From positions 1 through 64,000 of the forward strand of contig NZ_PXWG01000015.1 of NCBI RefSeq assembly GCF_003011965.1: 64,000 bases of DNA, read 5' to 3'. This DNA is from Streptosporangium nondiastaticum. GTDB taxonomy: Bacteria; Actinomycetota; Actinomycetes; Streptomycetales; Streptomycetaceae. Of the stretch, positions 49,601 to 58,587 are shown in pieces. Within the stretch, counting starts at the first letter, position 1; the number at the start of each line of letters is the position of its first letter. A program made the translations under genes and the position numbers. Below the pieces are notes generated by a model, which saw only the letters and a list, made by a program, of their open reading frames with translations, had not been told where the DNA came from and searched no databases.

Positions 49601-50455
49601 CGCTTCGGCATGCGCGCCGGCAAGAAGCCCGACATCGACGTCGTCCTCGACAGCATCGACTTCATCGGGCCCCTCTCCTTCGTACAGACCCTGCGCCGGC
49701 TCATCCCCGTCGACGGCTTCAGCGACCCGCCGGGCATCCAGGTCACCCCCTCGGGCATCACCGCCCGCTACGCCCTGCCGCTGCCCAACCTCGCCATCGG
49801 CGTGTTCAGCCTGGAGAACATCCGCCTGGGCGCCTACCTCGACCTGCCGTTCATCGGCCGCACGGTCGAGATCGGCTTCTTCTTCTGCACCCGCCAGGCG
49901 CCGTTCCGGCTCACCGTCTCCCTCCTCGGCGGCGGGGGCTTCTTCGGCATCGTGCTGACCCCGGAGCGGGTGGCCGTGCTGGAGGGCGCCCTGGAATTCG
50001 GCGCCGCGCTGTCGATGAACTTCGGCGTCGCGAGCGGCAGCCTGTCGGTGATGGCGGGCATCTACTACCGCCTGGAGCTCGGCAGCGGCGAATCCCGGCT
50101 GACGGGCTACTTCCGGGCCCGGGGCGAGGTCGACATCCTCGGCATCGTCTCCGCCTCCATCGAGATCTGCCTGGAGCTCACCTTCGAGCCGCCGAACACG
50201 GTCTCCGGACGCGCCCGGATCTCCGTCAGCATCCACATCGGCTTCTGGTCGCAGTCGGTCACGATCGAGTGCGAGAAGCGGTTCGTGGGCTCCGGAAACT
50301 CCCTGACCCCGCTGACCGCGGCGGACGCGGAGGCGGCCGGCGCCGGCCGCCCGGTCGCCTTCGCCGAGATGATGGCGCCCTACACCGACCCGGTCACCGG
50401 CGTCCGTCGTGACCCCGTCGCCGAGTACTGCACCGCCTTCGCGGAAGTGAGCTGA
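46700..50455 (+). CDS. Giant protein A of an unrecognised two-gene system (1251 aa)
   Basis: I recognise no family. The protein has no signal peptide or clear membrane helix. Residues 1-130 are compact and beta-rich (M-S-T-P-A-S-I-R-I-L-R-G-T-D-L); 130-260 include an Ala/Gly/Asp-rich linker; 265-580 begin I-E-L-P-Y-R-L-Y-L-S-P-S-Q-K-G-R-W and contain Y-L-C-P-F-G-H-R-A-V-L-V; 700-880 are helical (E-T-I-T-A-V-T-G-F-L-S-D-L-Q-R-V-R-E-L); 930-1230 alternate hydrophobic strands (I-S-V-S-I-H-I-G-F-W-S-Q-S-V-T-I-E). ATG 46700 follows AGGGGGCGAG. Protein B starts three bases after its stop, so they are one operon and perhaps one complex. Confidence 0.8.
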   Translation: MSTPASIRILRGTDLMDLSFGFPGLRLDDSAGRRRLVRADPQRDGLLVVTFGPQHVVEHAFNDQVPGESRDLPVDSRISGRSVLVFEVGPQEAIDYTEDGLLGAMGRLPLRVVDAAREPERAPLTVTVRPAGAEGTPGEGAGGRDSTARTLALVRLLRTTAELAARYGLRPTLEAAAAAGAVIEPSGAGPDDGAGSDNRAGSGADADAGTSEEAAPAVAAAGPQDPLADPDHPATGIELPYRLYLSPSQKGRWIHRGAIPDPAPGERVELWHTRLEGTKVRALWDREGGRAPGPVEPPPFRQALLPEDRHDIVDLTSNSGLRGPGGQPYVPKPVDVAVLMLSAVGGWLDSLGSWPERPVGISLSEWRNRTSMGRDHYVRVMREGYLCPFGHRAVLVTVTERKFSDPRAAYLNQREFVVVREPLRTYDPSVPLPGSSDPAAPLTNMLFPFRSVRIDTVVTPDLVPPDDRKKFFPATRTETPFRFAVTAVDHSGRIVEFRTPLQFLDETKASGAELTRAVDEYNALDKNPPRAATPAAAVEFPTLSGADLLGQTVALAPTQRADDTSLDVAQMVWGMAAPPALADPAASDPARSKPAQFLPQLRWANATVPAVQALAGRGTTVVPVAYAKRYALSGFSQAADPVRLPNKGQVFLSLLTHDSSPLKMDFQQRSDRSGGLSAPSIAVAGLSRLTGPVSGVAATPQTDPLDLIANGTFQPDNYFRPLDLFDKIGPRLLGLIPLAQVIKLVDTLDKPLKVPNFFTETITAVTGFLSDLQRVRELITHEIDRYPAAARRVADTAQVFVKTVGDFIEQRLPGRTAPPTTSMQDVDNAFNAFSAALTDLLNALPADADPGVRALLTRVQQQVATWTTGAGQAIALREAVQRAAQGAKLPETVNARLEWNPEIQQYPATDPVFVPEPGGRFSIVVDVRGSLRSDLTVGADITCSLEKFSLLLIPPPFRVLKLTFKHVRFGMRAGKKPDIDVVLDSIDFIGPLSFVQTLRRLIPVDGFSDPPGIQVTPSGITARYALPLPNLAIGVFSLENIRLGAYLDLPFIGRTVEIGFFFCTRQAPFRLTVSLLGGGGFFGIVLTPERVAVLEGALEFGAALSMNFGVASGSLSVMAGIYYRLELGSGESRLTGYFRARGEVDILGIVSASIEICLELTFEPPNTVSGRARISVSIHIGFWSQSVTIECEKRFVGSGNSLTPLTAADAEAAGAGRPVAFAEMMAPYTDPVTGVRRDPVAEYCTAFAEVS

Positions 50456-50458
50456 GCC

Positions 50459-53400
50459 ATGCCCGAGACGATCCGGTGGACAGTACTGCCCGACGGGACC
50501 ACGGCCGACGGAAAGCTCCGGCTGACCGTCCTCGTCAGCCCGCGCCTGACCGGAGGCGACACCCTCAGGTCCTTCCCGGGCTTCAAGGACGACTGGCCGA
50601 AGACCCTGCGCGGCTACGCGGCCGCTCTCCAAGTGGAGTTCCAGAGCCCCGGCGGGACCTCCGTGACCGTGTCCACCGAGCCGCAGACCGACCGCTACCC
50701 GCCGGCCGACAGCGGCTTGTGGCCGAAGCTGTTCGGCCCCGACACGAAGGTGAGCCCGCCGTCCGGCGCCCTCGCCGCCGCACCCGCCGGGCCGCCCACG
50801 CTGCGCTCGTTCCCGAGCCGGGCCGTCCACGAGCAGATCACCGCCCTGTACGAGGCGGCGGCGACCGCCACGGCCCACCGCCGGGCGTTCCCCGCCACCG
50901 GCTCCGATCCGCGCCTCGGCGCGGCCGCGACCGGCGAGATCGGCCTGACCACGGGGGCTTCGGACACCGGCGCTCCGGCTGCTGACGTCCCGGCCGCCGG
51001 GGCCCCGATCGCCGAGGCGCCGGCAAGCTGGGACCACCCGCGGACAGACGACCTCACGGGCAACCTCACCCCGGCCGTCCGGTCCTTCTCCAGCGGCGTC
51101 GCCACCCTCTACGGCCGGCTCGACCGGCTGCTCCAGGGGACGTCCGGCGGCGGAGGCCCGCACGCCGCCGCGGCCCCCGACCCGTACAGGCCGCTGTGCA
51201 TGGACCGCACCAGGCCGGAGTACAAGGGCGATCGCGCCCTGCTCGGCCTCGCCGAGACGTACCGCTTCTACGACCGCGCGACACCCGCGAAGCCCGCCGT
51301 ACCACCGGCCCGGCAAGCCGGGGACACCCCCGCCGCGCCGCTCCCGCCGCCCACAGCGCCCGACCTCGACTTCCACGCGGCCTGCGCCCTCCTCGCCGAC
51401 TACCCCGAACTCCTGCGCCGCTTCGGCCTCGCCCTCGACCTCCTGGTCACGCCCCCGCCCGGGCTCGCCGACCAGTGGCAGGCCCGTGTCTCCTTCACCG
51501 CCCCGCAGGAGCAGCTCAACACCGACAAGAAACTGCGCCCGTGGACTCTGCTGCGCCACGTCCCGGGGAAGCGCTTCGAGGCGTACGCGGCCGACGACGG
51601 GCTCCACGGCCACCGGATGCTGAAGCTGGGCGTGGACGAGGTGCACACCCTTGATCTCGACGTCGACGGCGCCGCGATGAAGTACGTGGAGTTCTCCCGC
51701 ATCGTCGACCAGGTGCTCACCGGCGTGGGCGATCCGGGCACCGCCGCCTCCGGCGACCCCACCGCGCTGCCGGCCCTGCACGGCGCGGGCCTCACCGTCC
51801 TGTACGAGGGCCGCGACGCCTCCCTGGCCGACCAGATGGCTGCCGACGCCCACCACACGGCCGGGGTCGGCCCCGACGGCCGGCCGGTCGAAGCGGCCGT
51901 CCTCGACGCCGCCCACCTCGTCCGCGGCTACCGCGTCGACGTGGGCGTCGTCGACGCCGCCACGGGCCGCGTCACCACCTGGTACCCGCTGTGCGCCCGC
52001 ACCGGCGACTACGCCATCAGACCGCCCGGCAAGCCCCCCGTGCCCATCACGGCGGACCCCGACGAGGGCCACGTCAAGGCCACCGCCGTCACCGGGGACA
52101 AGACCGGCGCCAACCAGCTCTTCGTCCACCAGGCCCTCTTCGGCTGGCACGGCTGGAGCCTGGCCGCGCCGCCGCCCGGCCGCACGATCGGCGCCGACAA
52201 CGAGCCCCACGTGCCGGACCCCGAAGTGTCGGCCGCGTTCCCGCTGGACGCCTCGTTCCGGCCGACCGCCGGCACCCTGCCCGCCCTGCGCTACCGCCGC
52301 ACCTACCGGCTGCGCGCCCGCCTGGTCGACCTCGCCGGCAACAGCCTCGCCCCCGGGGCCCCGGCCGTCGAGGGCACCGCGACCGACCCCGTCACCTACG
52401 CGCGCTGGGAGCCCGTCCCGCCGCCCGCGATCGTGCCGAAGTGGCCGTTCCTGGAAGGCGAGTCCGAGCCGCGGCTGGTGATCCGCAGCACCGTCGACGA
52501 GCACGGCGTGCCCATGTCCCCGCTGGAGTGGTCGGTGCGCAGGAACGGCGAAGTGCCCGACCACGGGCCGGGCGACCCCCTCGAAGGCCCCGACCGGCGC
52601 TACCGCTCCTTCGACGAACGGCACGTCAGCCCGCCCAAGACCGCCCTGCTCATGGCCGAGCAGCACGGGCAGTACGACGGCGCCTTCGGCCCCGGCAAAT
52701 CCGCCGACGTGCGCAGCGCGTACTTCGCCGCCGCCTCCCGCGAGAGCGGCACCTACCTCGACACGGTCGTCCGCCTCGCCGAGGACCCGCGCATCACCCG
52801 CGACCTGAAGGCCGCCCACGCCATCCACGTCGTCAAGCACAACCCGCACGACACCTCGGCCCTCACCCCGCTGCCCGTCGCCCGCGGCAGCGGCCTCAAA
52901 CAGGGCGAGTACGTCATCCACAGCGCCGACCAGCTGCTCCTGCCCTACCTGCCCGACGTCCTGGCGCGCGGCGTCTCGCTGCGCGGGCTGCCGGGCGCGC
53001 GCCCCAACGAGACGTACGAGTTCACCGGGCCCTGGCCGCAGGCACGGCCCCTGCGGCTGAGGATCGAGGAGGGCAACGGCCCGCCGTCCTCGGGAGCCGG
53101 CGGCGTCGTCACCGTCTTCCTGCCCAAGGGCGAGACCGCGACCGTCCGCATGAGCTGCCGGGTCGACGCCGCGGACCTCGACCTCTTCCGCGCCTGGCGG
53201 ATCCTCACCGGATCGGCCCTGTGGAACGACCCCGTGCGGCTGCCGCAGCCGAAGAAGGAGGAGCTGACGGCCGCGGCCGCCGCTGGCGAGAACTGGATGA
53301 TCACCCCGTGGGTCGACATCACCCTCGTGCACGCCGTGGAACGGCCCCTGGAACCCCCCGTGCTGGGCGACCTGACCTTCTCCCGCCTCCCCGGCCAGAC

Positions 53401-54769
53401 CTTCGCCTCGCTCTCCGGACCCCTGCGCTCCCACGCCAAGAGCACCGGCCGGATCGACCTCGACGCCACGTGGACGGAGTGGCACGACGACGTCACCGAG
53501 CCGGAGCCCCGGCAGATCACCGGGCACGACCACGTCGGCGAGATCACCGTGGAACCGTTCGAGAACGACATCCGCATCGGTGACTTCGGGGGCCCCACCG
53601 TCCGCCACGAGTTCCGCGACACCCGGCACCGCAACGTCACCTACACCCCGACCGCGGCCACCCGCTTCCGGGAGTACTTCCACCCGGCGATCACCGACCG
53701 GACCGAGCTCATCACCAGCCGGGGCCCCGGCAGCGCGGGACCTTCCGACAACGGCTGGGCCGTGCCCAGCACCCGCCGCCCCGAACCGCCCGTGATCAGC
53801 CACGTCGTGCCCACCTTCGGCCGGCAGCGCACCGTCGACCACGGCCTCCACCGCGTCACCCGGGCCCGCCGGCACGCCGGCGTCCGCGTCTACCTCAAAC
53901 GCCCCTGGTTCTCCTCCGGCGACGACGAACTCCTCGCCGTCGTCCTCGACCCGGGCAGCCGGCTGCCGGCCGAACTGGTCACCCGCTGCGGCAACGACCC
54001 CGTCTGGGCCGACGACGCCGTCCTGCCCCGCCTGCGGCCGGGCAACTTCCCGAACGCCCGCGGCACCGCCACGGGCGTCCTCGCCGAGCAGGCCGGCGAA
54101 GCGCCCGTGACCGTCCCGCTGGCGCTCTTCCAGCCCGTCTTCGACCGCCGGCTCGGGCTGTGGGCCTGCGACATCGACGTCGACCTCGGCGACCTCGCCG
54201 ACAGCCCCGCCTACTTCCCGTACGTGCGCCTGGCCCTGGCCCGCTACCAGCCCTGCTCCCTCGACCCCCTGCACATGTCGAAGGTCGTCCTCGCGGAGTT
54301 CGTCCAGCTGATGCCCGACCGGACCGTCACCGCCACCATGGCGGCCACCGGCAACCAGATCCGCCTCGAACTGAGCGGGCCCGCCGCCCCCAACGCCCTC
54401 GGCGCGCTCGCGGGCACGGGCCGGGCCGCGATGGCGGCGAGCCGCCGCGTCGTCGCCACGGTGCAGAAGCGCGCCCACGGCGCCGGCGACCTCGAATGGG
54501 CCGCCGCCGCGACGGCCCTGGAACTGACCTGCACCGCCCGCGGCACCGGCTTCGCCTGGACCGGCGACCTCACCCTGCCGGCCACGGCCCTGTTCACCGA
54601 CTACCGCCTCCTGATCGAAGAACACGAGACCTACCTCACCGACCGCGCCACGGCCACCGGCACGGTCACGGCCGGCGGAGCCGAGCGCCCGGTCGCCCGC
54701 CGGATCGTCCACGCCGACTACTTCGGCCTGACCGTGTCGCTGCTCGGCCGGATCGTCCTGGAGGAATGA
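50459..54769 (+). CDS. Giant protein B of an unrecognised two-gene system (1436 aa)
   Basis: I recognise no family. It lacks a signal peptide. The N-terminus (M-P-E-T-I-R-W-T-V-L-P-D-G) and residues 20-80 are strand-rich; 130-210 is an Ala-rich linker; the middle has repeated Ig-like strand patterns (Y-R-R-T-Y-R-L-R-A-R-L-V-D-L-A-G-N, about 607-625); 660-720 holds R-L-V-I-R-S-T-V-D-E-H-G-V; 1180-1290 has D-I-D-V-D-L-G-D-L and Y-V-R-L-A-L-A-R-Y-Q-P; the C-terminus is beta-rich (Y-R-L-L-I-E-E-H-E-T-Y). Strand-rich giant proteins of this kind are often structural or surface-binding. Only three bases separate it from protein A. Confidence 0.8.
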   Translation: MPETIRWTVLPDGTTADGKLRLTVLVSPRLTGGDTLRSFPGFKDDWPKTLRGYAAALQVEFQSPGGTSVTVSTEPQTDRYPPADSGLWPKLFGPDTKVSPPSGALAAAPAGPPTLRSFPSRAVHEQITALYEAAATATAHRRAFPATGSDPRLGAAATGEIGLTTGASDTGAPAADVPAAGAPIAEAPASWDHPRTDDLTGNLTPAVRSFSSGVATLYGRLDRLLQGTSGGGGPHAAAAPDPYRPLCMDRTRPEYKGDRALLGLAETYRFYDRATPAKPAVPPARQAGDTPAAPLPPPTAPDLDFHAACALLADYPELLRRFGLALDLLVTPPPGLADQWQARVSFTAPQEQLNTDKKLRPWTLLRHVPGKRFEAYAADDGLHGHRMLKLGVDEVHTLDLDVDGAAMKYVEFSRIVDQVLTGVGDPGTAASGDPTALPALHGAGLTVLYEGRDASLADQMAADAHHTAGVGPDGRPVEAAVLDAAHLVRGYRVDVGVVDAATGRVTTWYPLCARTGDYAIRPPGKPPVPITADPDEGHVKATAVTGDKTGANQLFVHQALFGWHGWSLAAPPPGRTIGADNEPHVPDPEVSAAFPLDASFRPTAGTLPALRYRRTYRLRARLVDLAGNSLAPGAPAVEGTATDPVTYARWEPVPPPAIVPKWPFLEGESEPRLVIRSTVDEHGVPMSPLEWSVRRNGEVPDHGPGDPLEGPDRRYRSFDERHVSPPKTALLMAEQHGQYDGAFGPGKSADVRSAYFAAASRESGTYLDTVVRLAEDPRITRDLKAAHAIHVVKHNPHDTSALTPLPVARGSGLKQGEYVIHSADQLLLPYLPDVLARGVSLRGLPGARPNETYEFTGPWPQARPLRLRIEEGNGPPSSGAGGVVTVFLPKGETATVRMSCRVDAADLDLFRAWRILTGSALWNDPVRLPQPKKEELTAAAAAGENWMITPWVDITLVHAVERPLEPPVLGDLTFSRLPGQTFASLSGPLRSHAKSTGRIDLDATWTEWHDDVTEPEPRQITGHDHVGEITVEPFENDIRIGDFGGPTVRHEFRDTRHRNVTYTPTAATRFREYFHPAITDRTELITSRGPGSAGPSDNGWAVPSTRRPEPPVISHVVPTFGRQRTVDHGLHRVTRARRHAGVRVYLKRPWFSSGDDELLAVVLDPGSRLPAELVTRCGNDPVWADDAVLPRLRPGNFPNARGTATGVLAEQAGEAPVTVPLALFQPVFDRRLGLWACDIDVDLGDLADSPAYFPYVRLALARYQPCSLDPLHMSKVVLAEFVQLMPDRTVTATMAATGNQIRLELSGPAAPNALGALAGTGRAAMAASRRVVATVQKRAHGAGDLEWAAAATALELTCTARGTGFAWTGDLTLPATALFTDYRLLIEEHETYLTDRATATGTVTAGGAERPVARRIVHADYFGLTVSLLGRIVLEE

Positions 54770-54925
54770 ACCACAGGCCCACTTGGGCCGGTACGCACAC
54801 CGTCACCCTGAGTGCTGGATTTGCCGAATATAGCGATCGATGACATTTTCGTTCCGTTTGCGGCAATGCCTGGCGGGAAGCCTGGCAGCGGGCGTTCCGG
54901 CTATGGGCGGGGGAGTGCGGTAGTG

Positions 54926-55666
54926 ATGGGGCATCAATTGCGGGCCGGGGCGGGCGTGGCCCTGGTGTGTGCGGCCGGGCTGGCGCTGGCCGGCTGCGGC
55001 GGGGACGGCAAGGGGAGCAAGGCCGACGGCCCGAAGTCGCCCGCCCGGAGCGCATCTCCTTCCCAAGCGGCCCCCTCGCCGGGAAACGGGAAGGGAGGCG
55101 GCAGCCGTGACGTCCTGCCGGGTCTGCCGTCGGCGGGCGACGCACGGAAGCAGCTCTCCGGCCTGACGGTGGCCAAGCCCCGCCCGATGACCGGCTACAG
55201 CCGCGACAAGTTCCCCCACTGGGCCCAGCAGGGCAACAAATGCGACACCCGCGAAACGGCCCTGGAGCGCGACGGCCGCGACGTCAAGCGCGACGACCAG
55301 TGCAGAGCGGTGTCCGGCACCTGGCAGAGCTTCTACGACGACAAGACCTTCACCGCCGCCTCCCAGGTCGACATCGACCACATCGTGCCGCTGGCCAACG
55401 CCTGGCGCTCCGGCGCCGACCAGTGGACCATCGACCGGCGCAAGGAATTCGCCAACGACCTCACGCACCCCCAGGTGCTGACCGTCTCGGCGGCGTCGAA
55501 CCGCAGCAAGGGCGACCAGAGCCCGGACCAGTGGCAGCCCCCTTCGAAGGCCGCCTGGTGCGTGTACGGCCGGGCCTGGACCTCCGTGAAGTCCACCTAC
55601 GGTCTGACCGTCACCGACGACGAGAAGAAGATGCTCACCACCATGCTGGGCACCTGCAACTCCTGA
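54926..55666 (+). CDS. Secreted HNH/DUF1524-type nuclease lipoprotein
   Basis: A 246-aa protein with lipobox L-A-G-C near residue 25, a Ser/Pro/Gly linker to 65, and a C-terminal nuclease domain. The active site reads V-D-I-D-H-I-V-P-L-A-N-A-W with the catalytic His after Asp, followed by L-T-V-S-A-A-S-N-R-S-K-G-D-Q-S-P and W-C-V-Y-G-R-A-W, the DUF1524/GmrSD-C pattern of exported actinobacterial nucleases. Upstream in-frame codons to 54812 are not protein-like. It probably degrades extracellular DNA. It follows giant protein B by 156 bp. Confidence 0.88.
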   Translation: MGHQLRAGAGVALVCAAGLALAGCGGDGKGSKADGPKSPARSASPSQAAPSPGNGKGGGSRDVLPGLPSAGDARKQLSGLTVAKPRPMTGYSRDKFPHWAQQGNKCDTRETALERDGRDVKRDDQCRAVSGTWQSFYDDKTFTAASQVDIDHIVPLANAWRSGADQWTIDRRKEFANDLTHPQVLTVSAASNRSKGDQSPDQWQPPSKAAWCVYGRAWTSVKSTYGLTVTDDEKKMLTTMLGTCNS

Positions 55667-55675
55667 CCCCGGCCG

Positions 55676-57508
55676 TCAGCTGATCTCCCGGAGGGCGTTC
55701 GTGGCGCAGTGCACCTCGCCGCCGCCGAGGTGCGCCCAGGAGAAGTTCTCCACCCAGTGGACGCGCACACCACCGGTGGCCAGCGCCCGTTCGGCCTCGG
55801 CGCGGAAGAGATCGCGCCCGGCGACCTTCGGCCCGTGCGGGCTGGGGGCGGCGTAGTCGCGCGAGGTCAGGGACAGGCCGTTAGCGAGAGCGGGGGAGAG
55901 CGCTATGTGGCGCTTCGGCAGGCCCTCGCCCGCTTCGGTCCTGAAGTAGAGCACCGGCAGCCGGACGATCTCCTGGGGCTTCAGCCCCGTTTCCCGCAGC
56001 AGGACCGACAACTGCCCGTCGATCCGCCGGGCGGCGTCCTCGTTGTCACCGGCGTGCTCCTCGTAGCGCAGGAACTGATCCACGGTCGGCTTGGCGTCGG
56101 CGACCGTGTCGGCGAAGAGACGCTGCCCGCCCTCACCGGCCTGCTGAGCCTTCTTGAGCAGCTCCACGGCCTTGCGGGGATCGGAGACGGCGAGCGTCCA
56201 GCCCCGTGCGTTGTTCGCCCGGACGACGTGGACGGTCTCGTCGACATGGCCGACCAGCAGCCAGGACGTGTCCAGCACGACCGGAGGCTGCTGACCCTGG
56301 GCGGTCAGCATGCCCACGAACGACGGGTCGGGGCGGCGCTCCGCGCTGCTGCCGTAGAGGATCCGGCCCTGCGGATGGCCGGCGTACGGCGGCAGGGACT
56401 CGAAGTTGCCCGTGAAGTTCAGCAGCTCGTCGACGTTCTTCTCGCGCTGCGCGGTGGGCGTGTACTGCTGGACCACGCCCACGCCGGGACCGCGCAGGTC
56501 GCGGTAGAGGAGGCGCCCGGCCCGGCGCAGGCTCGCGGAGCGGCCGTCGGCGGACGTCCAGTAGTTGGGGGAGCGCAGGAGGATGCGCAGGGTCTGCGGG
56601 CCGTGGGGCGTCGGCCTGGTGACGTAGCCGGGCTCGGCGATGTCCTGGCGCCAGATGTCACGCCACCACTGCGAGGTGCCGGGCTGGAACCGCAGCCCGC
56701 TGTCCGGCAGGCCGGACTCTTTCGCCGCCTTGCGCAGGGAGTCCGCGAACTCCTGCCACTGCCCCGGGGGCCGGCTCGCGGCCGGGACCTCGACGGGCTG
56801 CCCCTCGCCCGGCCCGGGCGCCGCGGCGAAGACGTGCTGCGCGCGCTGCAGGTCGTGCTGCAGCAGCACCGGTGCCACGTGCATGCCCGCGCGGGCGGTC
56901 CGTGTGACCCCGTGCTCCGCCACGGACAGCGTCACCTCGATCCGGCCGTCCCACTGCTTCGGGTCGCGCACGATGTCACGGCCCTCCACGGCCAGCCTCA
57001 CCCCGCGCCGCAACTCCTCCGCGCCGAGCCGCCCGTCGGACCCCAGCGAGACGTACTTCCCGTCGCGTACGACGAAGACGCGCGCGTAGGGGCTCTGGGC
57101 GGCCGGCAGGGAGACCCGGGCCGTGGCGCTCTTGCCCACGGCCATGGGCGGCACGGTCAGCGGGGTGAGGTCCTTGGCGTCCTCGGCGCCGTTGACCACG
57201 TCGTCGGCGGCGTCATTGCACGCGGCGAGCCGTTCGTCGACGGCCACGTCGAGCCGGTCCAGATCGCCGGGGCGCAGGGTGCAGCGGCGCGCGTCGTCAT
57301 CAAGATTCGGCAGTACGACCGGACCCTCGGGCATGCGCAACTCGGGCCGCGCGGAGAGAGAAGCGGACAGGGAAGCGGACAGAGGGGAAGGCGGCGGGGC
57401 GGACCGGGAGGCGGTCTGGGCGCCTGCCGGAGACACCAGCGCGGTGGTGACCGCCGTACAGGCCAGCACGCCGACCAGGGAAGTCCGGGTGAGCAGTGGT
57501 CTTTTCAT
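55676..57508 (-). CDS. Secreted protein-arginine deiminase (PAD family)
   Basis: A 610-aa protein with a signal peptide (cleavage near S-P-A-G-A-Q). Residues 60-250 are immunoglobulin-like middle domains; the C-terminal 350 residues have the PAD catalytic set: D289 in W-R-Q-D-I-A-E-P-G-Y, H421 and D423 in L-L-V-G-H-V-D-E, and nucleophile C601 in G-G-G-E-V-H-C-A-T-N at the very end. L-D-T-S-W-L-L and D-L-R-G-P-G-V-G are further family signatures. PADs convert peptidyl-arginine to citrulline using Ca2+. An exported copy could modify foreign or envelope proteins. Start ATG 57508. It is convergent with the nuclease gene, 9 bp apart. Confidence 0.9.
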   Translation of the reverse strand: MKRPLLTRTSLVGVLACTAVTTALVSPAGAQTASRSAPPPSPLSASLSASLSARPELRMPEGPVVLPNLDDDARRCTLRPGDLDRLDVAVDERLAACNDAADDVVNGAEDAKDLTPLTVPPMAVGKSATARVSLPAAQSPYARVFVVRDGKYVSLGSDGRLGAEELRRGVRLAVEGRDIVRDPKQWDGRIEVTLSVAEHGVTRTARAGMHVAPVLLQHDLQRAQHVFAAAPGPGEGQPVEVPAASRPPGQWQEFADSLRKAAKESGLPDSGLRFQPGTSQWWRDIWRQDIAEPGYVTRPTPHGPQTLRILLRSPNYWTSADGRSASLRRAGRLLYRDLRGPGVGVVQQYTPTAQREKNVDELLNFTGNFESLPPYAGHPQGRILYGSSAERRPDPSFVGMLTAQGQQPPVVLDTSWLLVGHVDETVHVVRANNARGWTLAVSDPRKAVELLKKAQQAGEGGQRLFADTVADAKPTVDQFLRYEEHAGDNEDAARRIDGQLSVLLRETGLKPQEIVRLPVLYFRTEAGEGLPKRHIALSPALANGLSLTSRDYAAPSPHGPKVAGRDLFRAEAERALATGGVRVHWVENFSWAHLGGGEVHCATNALREIS

Positions 57509-57875
57509 GCCTTTTACTCTGGCGCCGCCGGGACCTGCGCGGCATCGGCCGACGGGTGGAGCGAGGGGTGGATCCTTCGGTGCAGCCCGGGGTGGAGCGG
57601 GCTCCACTCATGGGTGGAGACGGGGGTGCGGAGCGCTGGGCACGCGGCACGGGCGCAGCCGGCAAGACCTGTGCCTTCACCGGTTCGCCGCACGGTCGGC
57701 CGTGACTCGGCCACAGGTCGGACACGGCTCCGTCGTCATTCGGTCGCGATTTGATCATGGACGGGCAAACGGCTGATTTTCGCCATGGCCATGCCCATAA
57801 ACTTCCGGCCGGTTCGTACATAGTTCATCGTTCAACCCCGGCGGTCGACGCCGGGCAGCACATTGGGGGATCCCT
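57509..57875. other. 367-bp divergent intergenic region
   Basis: This lies between the divergent deiminase and lipoprotein genes. It contains a run of GGGTGGA-like repeats (57554-57625: gggtggagcg, gggtggatcc, ggggtggagc, gggtggagac) that could be regulatory. The part 57740-57870 is A/T-richer (for example TTTGATCATGGACG), consistent with a promoter for the lipoprotein. No clear ORF. Confidence 0.5.
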
Positions 57876-58499
57876 ATGTCCATTCGTCACGTCGTCACGG
57901 CCGCGCTGGTCGTCTCCGGCGCACTCGCACTGACCGCCTGCGGGCCCACCGAGGACGGCGGCAAGGACGACGCCAAGGGTTCGGCGAGCTCGGCGCCGGC
58001 GCAGCCCGCCGGCGGCAAGGGCGACAAGGGCGACAAGGGCGACAAGGGAGATAAGGGCAAGGGCGGGAAGGGCAAGGACGGCTACACGGACCCCTGCGCG
58101 CCGCTGCCCAAGGGCCACAAGCTCATCAAGGTGATGAGCGTCGAAGGCGCGATGAACAACATCGTCGCGCAGGACGCCAAGGTGTCCTGCAACACGAAGA
58201 TGGACGAAGGCGCCTTCTACCGCCCCGAGGGCGCGACGAACACGTACGCCTTCGACAACGACCACGCGAAGGTGACCGTCCTCACCCTGGACGGCCCCCA
58301 GGTCCGCCCGACGCGGCCGACCGAGAAGGTCACCTCCGGGATCGGCCACGTCAAGGAGTGCGCGGACCCGAACCACGAGCAGTACGACAACCAGAGCAAG
58401 GCCGACCACAAGGAATGGTGCGCCGGCCAGAACTACTACAACGTGACGCTCGGCCCGGGCAACAAGATCACCGAGATGGTCGAGCTCTCCGGCTCGTAG
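57876..58499 (+). CDS. Lipoprotein with collagen-like GDK repeats
   Basis: A 207-aa lipoprotein (lipobox A-L-T-A-C at residues 18-22). Residues 48-64 are repeated G-D-K triplets (K-G-D-K-G-D-K-G-D-K-G-D-K-G-K), a collagen-like or flexible charged linker. The C-terminal 140 residues form a domain with four cysteines (D-P-C-A-P-L, V-S-C-N-T, K-E-C-A-D, E-W-C-A-G). Secreted, function unknown. GGGGGAT precedes the ATG. Confidence 0.78.
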   Translation: MSIRHVVTAALVVSGALALTACGPTEDGGKDDAKGSASSAPAQPAGGKGDKGDKGDKGDKGKGGKGKDGYTDPCAPLPKGHKLIKVMSVEGAMNNIVAQDAKVSCNTKMDEGAFYRPEGATNTYAFDNDHAKVTVLTLDGPQVRPTRPTEKVTSGIGHVKECADPNHEQYDNQSKADHKEWCAGQNYYNVTLGPGNKITEMVELSGS

Positions 58500-58535
58500 C
58501 GCCCTGGGGGCCCGTGGGGGGGCCGGGCGGTTGCC

Positions 58536-58576
58536 CCGCCGCGCGGCCAGGAGCCCGGCTCCTGCCCGCGCGGCGG
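58536..58576. terminator. 18-bp hairpin between convergent genes
   Basis: Arms 58536-58553 and 58559-58576 pair with one mismatch around a 5-nt loop. It separates the lipoprotein from the convergent GNAT gene. Confidence 0.75.
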
Positions 58577-58587
58577 GTGCCGGGACG

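Noticed and set aside
46373..54712. An 8.3-kb uninterrupted reverse-strand reading frame (2779 codons) opposite the giant genes
   Set aside because: Its translation is dominated by Gly, Ala, Val, Arg and Asp-Glu runs with no domains, as expected for the antisense frame of high-GC3 genes. The forward frames have normal composition and good starts.
46700..54769. The giant pair as baseplate or tail proteins of a contractile injection system
   Set aside because: No sheath, tube, spike or AAA+ gene is nearby and no phage-like motif was recognised; size alone is not enough.
57554..57625. GGGTGGA repeats as a CRISPR or iteron array
   Set aside because: Units are short, irregular and lack spacers of constant length; better treated as G-rich intergenic sequence.
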